Shown: positions 60,317 to 64,000 of the stretch, piece after piece
Numbering within the stretch: the stretch's first letter is position 1
Layout of the letters: each line of letters opens with the position of its first letter
From: HK-STAS-PATE-2 sp046350895
Lineage (GTDB): Bacteria; Patescibacteriota; Patescibacteriia; 2-12-FULL-60-25
DNA: 64,000 nucleotides
Assembly: GCA_046350895.1 (NCBI GenBank)
Contig: JAXLZL010000002.1
Span: 1 to 64,000, forward strand
Direction: 5' to 3'
The notes under the pieces: model-generated
Told to the model about the DNA's origin: nothing
Database searches by the model: none
Seen by the model: the letters and a program-made list of their open reading frames with translations, nothing else
Program-made: the position numbers and the translations under genes

Positions 60317-60742
60317 TTATTGATGCCTTAAAGGCACCTGATCGCGATACACAGCACCGAGCACACTGTTCACGAATTTGCCGCTCGACTCGCCACCGAA
60401 GGTCTTGGCCAATTCAATGGCTTCATTGATGGCGACTTTACTTGGGATATCGAAGTTGAAAAGCAATTCGTACACGCCGACGCGCAAGACATTGCGATCA
60501 ACGGCGGTAATTTTTTGCAAAGGCCAGTCAGGGGCGAACTTGGTGATCGAACCGTCGATGATGCTTTGGTTTTTGACCACGCCTTCGACAATCGAGATAG
60601 CAAAATCCCGCTCGTCGAATTCAGGAGCGACATCGGTAAGATTTCGCTCAATCATGACGCGCGGGTCTTTTGAGCCACCGTAAAAATCCCACTCATAGAG
60701 TGACTGCAGCGCAAGAGCGCGGGCAAGGTGGCGGCTGGACAT
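60317..60742 (-). CDS. nusB: Transcription antitermination factor NusB
   Basis: 141 aa; binds boxA RNA with uS10 during rRNA transcription. The family start RHLARALALQSLYEWDF and later segments DGSITKFAPDWPLQKITAVD (in part), RNVLRVGVYELLF and INEAIELAKTFGGESSGKFV (in part) are clear. A promoter with TGCTATACT (about 60770-60780, minus strand) precedes it and no SD is seen. Confidence 0.95.
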   Translation of the reverse strand: MSSRHLARALALQSLYEWDFYGGSKDPRVMIERNLTDVAPEFDERDFAISIVEGVVKNQSIIDGSITKFAPDWPLQKITAVDRNVLRVGVYELLFNFDIPSKVAINEAIELAKTFGGESSGKFVNSVLGAVYRDQVPLRHQ

Positions 60743-60775
60743 AAAAAAGTACGCAAAGGGAGCTTAACGCTCCCT
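60743..60775 (-). terminator. Terminator after the bL32 gene
   Basis: Minus-strand AGGGAGC-gttaa-GCTCCCT, then TTGCGTACTTTTTT. It lies between bL32 and nusB. Confidence 0.6.
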
Positions 60776-60788
60776 AGTATAGCACATC

Positions 60789-61157
60789 TTATTTGCTGCG
60801 TGAACCGGTGCGGCGTGGCTTGGTAACAGGAGCTGCTACCGTGTTTACCTTGGCCATCTTACCAGCCTTGTCACCGTGAACGTGTTCGCTGTCGTGATCG
60901 TGGTGATCATGACCGGCGTGATCGTGGTCATGGTCATGCGAACGAGACTTGGTCTTGGCGACCATTTTGCGCAATTTGCGTTCAAGGCCCTTTACATGGA
61001 TTTTAATACCATTGTATTCGGTGGCACCCGGAGCAGCAACGTGCATGCGGTGTGGGCGGTTAGCCTTGTCTTTGGTGAGGGCAGGAGCCGTCAACGCAAA
61101 GTGTGAAGCGCGGCGGCGCTTGTGGGAAGAAGTTCGGCGATGTCCAGGAAGACCCAT
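60789..61157 (-). CDS. rpmF: Ribosomal protein bL32, Cys-free with His-rich tail
   Basis: 122 aa from ATG 61157. The N-terminus MGLPGHRRTSSHKRRRASHF then ALTAPAL is typical of bL32. The usual zinc site (two CxxC pairs around PHRVCPNCG) is replaced: the segment reads RPHRMHVAAPG and there is no Cys. The protein is about twice the usual length: residues 70-95 are His/Asp-rich (HDHDHDHAGHDHHDHDSEHV), a likely zinc or nickel binder, and the end is basic. An extended -10 (GGCTATGAT) precedes it. The start is chosen on family grounds; the frame extends upstream. Confidence 0.85.
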   Translation of the reverse strand: MGLPGHRRTSSHKRRRASHFALTAPALTKDKANRPHRMHVAAPGATEYNGIKIHVKGLERKLRKMVAKTKSRSHDHDHDHAGHDHHDHDSEHVHGDKAGKMAKVNTVAAPVTKPRRTGSRSK

Positions 61158-61273
61158 AGTGTTGAGAGATAAATTGAATGACGGGATCATAGCCGAACCC
61201 GTAAAAAAAAGCAAGAGTTTGAGGCTTTTGGGCTTGCCAGACCCCCCGCTCATCGGTTACGCTCGGGCCATCT

Positions 61274-61861
61274 ATGGAAAAAACTCTCGTTCTCATCAAG
61301 CCGGACGGCGTCCAGCGCGGCTTGGTTGGTCAAATTATGACCCGTTTTGAAACCGCCGGCCTCAAACTCGTCGCTATGAAGATGGTTCACCCATCGCATG
61401 ATGACGTCGACCGCCACTACCAAATGACCGAAGAATGGATGTCGGCCGTCTATGAAAAAGCCAAGGCAAAATACGAAGCTAATGGTGAGGGCTTCCCATT
61501 CGCTGACCACAAGGCTTATGGCGGTGAGATTAAGCGCGGCCTCGTCGATTTCTTGAAATCCTCCCCTATCGTCGCCCTCGTCCTTGAAGGCGAGATGGCC
61601 GTTAGTCTCGTTCGCAAGCTCGTTGGCGCCACCGAGCCGGCTTCGTCCGCCCCTGGTACCATTCGCGGCGACTTCTCGCATGACACCTATGCCCTCGCCA
61701 ACTCGCAGGGCCGCCCATTGCGCAACTTGATCCACGCATCCGGCAACATCGAAGAAGCAAACAACGAAATCAAAATCTGGTTCACGGACACCGAACTCTA
61801 CGCCTACGAACACGTGAATGACCGTGTACAGTACGACCCAAAGTGGTTCCTCCCAGCGTAA
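61274..61861 (+). CDS. ndk: Nucleoside diphosphate kinase, extended
   Basis: Transfers the gamma phosphate between nucleotides through a His intermediate (195 aa, about 50 more than most bacterial forms). MEKTLVLIKPDGVQRGLVG and GTIRGDFS are conserved; the catalytic His is in LRNLIHASGNIEEA. An insertion of about 40 residues lies in the middle (EEWMSAVYEKAKAKYEANGE), as in some archaeal and other longer forms. No SD; divergent from bL32. A terminator follows. Confidence 0.95.
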   Translation: MEKTLVLIKPDGVQRGLVGQIMTRFETAGLKLVAMKMVHPSHDDVDRHYQMTEEWMSAVYEKAKAKYEANGEGFPFADHKAYGGEIKRGLVDFLKSSPIVALVLEGEMAVSLVRKLVGATEPASSAPGTIRGDFSHDTYALANSQGRPLRNLIHASGNIEEANNEIKIWFTDTELYAYEHVNDRVQYDPKWFLPA

Positions 61862-61871
61862 ACCCTCGCCA

Positions 61872-61907
61872 TCCCCTCTTACCTTCGTGAGAGGGGTTTT
61901 GGTTTTT
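61872..61907 (+). terminator. Terminator of ndk (TTCG-loop family)
   Basis: CCCCTCTTAC-cttc-GTGAGAGGGG followed by TTTTGGTTTTT. The CTTC loop and stem resemble the dispersed hairpin repeats. Confidence 0.9.
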
Positions 61908-61936
61908 AGGCAAAATAGGCTATTCTTTGAAGGCCT

Positions 61937-62674
61937 ATGTACTCTCCAGACACTGATTATCACCCGCTGGAAGAACGTTTGGGACACACCTTTCGTGACC
62001 GATCGTTCCTCCTGCAGGCCCTCACCCATCGTTCATACTTGAACGAAAATACCGATCACCCGTTTCCGCATAATGAACGCCTTGAATTTCTTGGCGATGC
62101 GGTTCTTGAATTGATCGTGACCGAACACTTGTTCAAAACCTATGCCAATGACGAAGGCGATCTGACGAATTGGCGCGCCGCGCTTGTGAATGCCAAAACA
62201 TTGGCTGGCATTGCACGTGGCCTCGAATTCGAAGAATACATCCTCATGTCCAAGGGCGAAGCACGTGACAAAGACGGCAAAGCCCGCATGTACATTCTCG
62301 CCAATGCCATTGAGGCTATTATTGGCGCCATCTATCTCGACGGCGGTACAGCAGCGGCAGAAAAATTCATCCATGGCTGCATCCTCACCCATTTAAAAGA
62401 CATTCTTGAATTCGAGCTTTACGTCGATCCAAAGAGTAAATTTCAAGAAACCTCCCAAGAATTGCTTGGCGTCACACCGACCTACAAAGTCCTCGAAGAA
62501 GTTGGCCCTGACCATTTGAAAGAGTTCACCATCGGCGTCTTTTTGGACAAAGACCTGGTCGCCGTGGGTAAAGGCACCTCTAAACAAGAGGCCCAGGTCG
62601 CCGCTGCCGAAGCCGGCCTCGAAGCCAAAAACTGGCGCGCCCGTCGTACCCGAGAGGCGCCAAAAGAGCGTTAA
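61937..62674 (+). CDS. rnc: Ribonuclease III
   Basis: 245 aa; cleaves double-stranded RNA, including rRNA precursors. The catalytic signature NERLEFLGDAVLEL carries the metal ligands, with NAIEAIIGAIYLDGG as the second acidic site. The C-terminal dsRNA-binding domain has KSKFQETSQELLGVTPTYKV (in part) and GTSKQEAQVAAAEAGLEA. No SD before the ATG at 61937. Single gene after ndk. Confidence 0.96.
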   Translation: MYSPDTDYHPLEERLGHTFRDRSFLLQALTHRSYLNENTDHPFPHNERLEFLGDAVLELIVTEHLFKTYANDEGDLTNWRAALVNAKTLAGIARGLEFEEYILMSKGEARDKDGKARMYILANAIEAIIGAIYLDGGTAAAEKFIHGCILTHLKDILEFELYVDPKSKFQETSQELLGVTPTYKVLEEVGPDHLKEFTIGVFLDKDLVAVGKGTSKQEAQVAAAEAGLEAKNWRARRTREAPKER

Positions 62675-62693
62675 ACTCCCCAGTAAACAACAG

Positions 62694-62731
62694 ATCCATC
62701 CATTGACAAAATGGGTGGATTTTGTTATTAC
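62694..62731 (+). promoter_or_regulatory. Promoter of the 62810 gene with dyad over the -35
   Basis: TTGACA (62703-62708), 17 bp, TATTAC (62726-62731). ATCCATCCATT and AATGGGTGGAT flank the -35 as an inverted repeat with one mismatch. A 23-base stretch (62696-62718) is identical to 63563-63585. Confidence 0.8.
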
Positions 62732-62809
62732 TCCTACCGTTATCGTCAAAAATTCTGAGCAATCAGCTTTTTTGATGATCTGATCTTTTACCGCCCATAA
62801 GGAGGACTC

Positions 62810-63466
62810 ATGGACGCGATCGATACCGTCACGAGTACCGACGATACGAGTATTCTCAAGCCAGGCGAACGACACTGTCGCCGGTGCGTGAATCCGTTCA
62901 CGCCTGCCGATCCGAAGTACAGGGTCTGCCCAGGATGCCACCAGGCAATCCTACTCGAACGCTTCGGCGAACCCTGCGTGGACTGCGAGAAGCTCCACAT
63001 TCGCCGGCGCGGATACAAGGGCGAATTCAGCCGCTGCGAAGACTGCCTCAAGCTCGATGCCGAGCAGCGCGAACGCGCAAAGCGCCTCCGTGAAGCGCTC
63101 GACGAGGCCGCCTTGCAGCGCCTGGAGGCGAGGGAGGCCGAGCAGAAGAAAGATCTCGCCGATCCCTTTCGAAGGCAGAAGGCCGATGCCGAGGCACGCT
63201 TCCGAGCCAATGCGCAGCTGTTCTGCGCAAAGCCCGAGTCGCTCCCCAACTGGTTCACGTTGCACCAACAGCTCGGTCGCCAGATCACGCTCAAGATCGC
63301 GACCAGCGACAAGCCCGTCTACCACAGCTTCATACTCGAGCTCTCGCGCGATGAGAAGCGTGCCCAGGACGAGGCCGCTAAGAAGCGTCGTCTCGACAAG
63401 CGCCACAGCACCGAATCGACCCAAAAGCAGGGCGACTCGAAGCGCAAGCGCGGCACCCAGAAGTAG
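62810..63466 (+). CDS. Zinc-ribbon protein with basic coiled-coil tail (SD-led class)
   Basis: 218 aa, SD AAGGAGG 4 bases before the ATG. Four CxxC pairs at the N-terminus (CRRC, CPGC, CVDC and CEDC, residues about 24-88) indicate two zinc-ribbon modules. A long charged helix (about 90-145, RERAKRLREALDEAALQRLE) and a short hydrophobic segment (PNWFTLHQQLGRQITLKIAT) follow, then a very basic tail (about 180-218). Nucleic-acid binding is inferred. Family not recognised. The gene at 63645 is similar in layout, so they may be related. Shared promoter sequence supports co-regulation. Confidence 0.75.
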   Translation: MDAIDTVTSTDDTSILKPGERHCRRCVNPFTPADPKYRVCPGCHQAILLERFGEPCVDCEKLHIRRRGYKGEFSRCEDCLKLDAEQRERAKRLREALDEAALQRLEAREAEQKKDLADPFRRQKADAEARFRANAQLFCAKPESLPNWFTLHQQLGRQITLKIATSDKPVYHSFILELSRDEKRAQDEAAKKRRLDKRHSTESTQKQGDSKRKRGTQK

Positions 63467-63471
63467 CAAAC

Positions 63472-63522
63472 TGACCCCGTCCCGTACCCCACCATTCTCG
63501 GTGGGTGCGGGGCGGGGTTTAG
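63472..63522 (+). terminator. Terminator of the 62810 gene
   Basis: Long hairpin ACCCCG-t-CCCG-ta-CCCACC / GGTGGG-tg-CGGG-g-CGGGGTTT followed by AGCTTTT. Confidence 0.9.
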
Positions 63523-63560
63523 CTTTTCCTCATCGCTTGAACGAGGATTGATTAATGTAA

Positions 63561-63598
63561 AGCCATCCATTGACAAAATGGGTGGTTTTTGCTAATAT
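63561..63598 (+). promoter_or_regulatory. Promoter of the 63645 gene with dyad over the -35
   Basis: TTGACA (63570-63575), 17 bp, TAATAT (63593-63598). Same dyad CCAtCCATT-gacaa-AATGGGTGG as at 62694. Confidence 0.85.
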
Positions 63599-63644
63599 TC
63601 GCCCACGTTCTTTCAGTTTTGCCCCGAGGGGGCAGGAGGGTCCG

Positions 63645-64000
63645 ATGAACGCCAGTGCCAATAAACCCCTGTCCACCATCGAGGCGCTCCGTGCCCAGGT
63701 GGAAGCCAAGAAGTCTGGTTTGGCCATGAAGGCCATCGAGGCGCGCAAGCGCCCGTGCAAAGGAGCCCACGGCAGGCCTTGTCCGCATCTCGCGATGTTG
63801 GACCCCGGCATGGACCGGTGCATCAGCTGCTCGACCGAAGCGCGCAAGAAGATGTGCGCCGGCGACTGCGGCGAGCTCTTCTTGCCTTCGAAGTACAGCT
63901 ACGAGTACTGCGGGCTCTGCCTGCGGGCCCGAGAAGAGAAGAAGCTCGCCGAAGAGACCGAGCGACAGGCGCTCATGCGTGAGCTGCACTCGCTCGAGTA
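63645..64000 (+). CDS. Cys-rich zinc-binding protein, partial (SD-led class)
   Basis: The first 118 residues are seen; the gene runs off the right edge. SD GGAGGG 5 bases before ATG 63645. Starts MNASANKPLSTIEALRAQVE; Cys clusters are RPCKGAHGRPCPH, RCISC, MCAGDCGELF and YCGLCLRA, followed by a charged helix (REEKKLAEETERQALMRELH). The pattern of paired Cys then a charged helix matches the 62810 gene, and both use the same promoter dyad. Zinc-binding, probably nucleic-acid-associated; family not recognised. Confidence 0.75.
   Translation, partial: MNASANKPLSTIEALRAQVEAKKSGLAMKAIEARKRPCKGAHGRPCPHLAMLDPGMDRCISCSTEARKKMCAGDCGELFLPSKYSYEYCGLCLRAREEKKLAEETERQALMRELHSLE

Overview
The window looks like a chromosome fragment of a Candidate Phyla Radiation (Patescibacteria) bacterium. 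This is inferred from gene style, not a database match. Pointers are a DUF4012 protein beside CARDB/DUF11-like and double-psi-like surface proteins, a TM0106-type nuclease, a YibE/F protein, an infC-rpmI-rplT block, and small tightly packed housekeeping genes that mostly lack a Shine-Dalgarno (SD) sequence. Standard code is used: TGA terminates many genes.

Layout. 0-4 kb: PAP2 phosphatase, endonuclease III, then an MFS transporter and gpmI, both split by many frameshifts. 5.5-14 kb: FecR-domain protein, tRNA-Pro, ParB-like protein, YibE/F, TM0106 nuclease, bL33, tRNA-Thr and a large double-GGDEF-like protein. 14.7-23.7 kb: msrB and a defence island (NucS-like endonuclease; type I restriction operon hsdM - AAA/HEPN ATPase - hsdS - hsdR, of EcoR124 type with a 12-bp tandem repeat inside hsdS). 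24.4-32 kb: tRNA-Tyr/Thr, TPR protein, tpiA, M16 peptidase, glycyl-tRNA synthetase, frr, a beta-propeller lipoprotein and the DNA polymerase III delta' subunit. 32-37.8 kb: four exported or lipoprotein genes of different style. 37.9-45.7 kb: Wzz-like protein, an HtrA-like pseudoprotease, two membrane proteins, smpB, tmRNA, infC-rpmI-rplT and a coiled-coil protein. 47.3-56.4 kb: thrS behind a probable T-box, then surface proteins, DUF4012 and a glycosyltransferase. 57-64 kb: three tRNAs, an NDT-like protein, an NRAMP transporter with a frameshift, nusB, an unusual bL32, ndk, rnc and two zinc-ribbon proteins.

The most striking pattern is a second class of genes scattered among the housekeeping genes: 4245-5435, 14316-14609, 23850-24281, 32089-33690, 33963-34505, 34829-35959, 36137-37405, 45796-46518, 46626-47261, 56490-57038, 58333-58740, 62810-63466 and 63645 onward. 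Most are single-gene units with a TTGACA promoter (often TTGACAAAAT and a 17-bp spacer), a strong GGAGG-type SD, a hairpin after the gene, and GC-rich codon choice. Their neighbours usually lack an SD. Products include lipoproteins, MopE-type calcium-motif proteins, beta-barrel-like proteins, Cys-rich zinc ribbons and unknowns. Two of the promoters carry the same dyad centred on the -35 box. This looks like a co-regulated or co-acquired set and is the best candidate here for an undescribed system.
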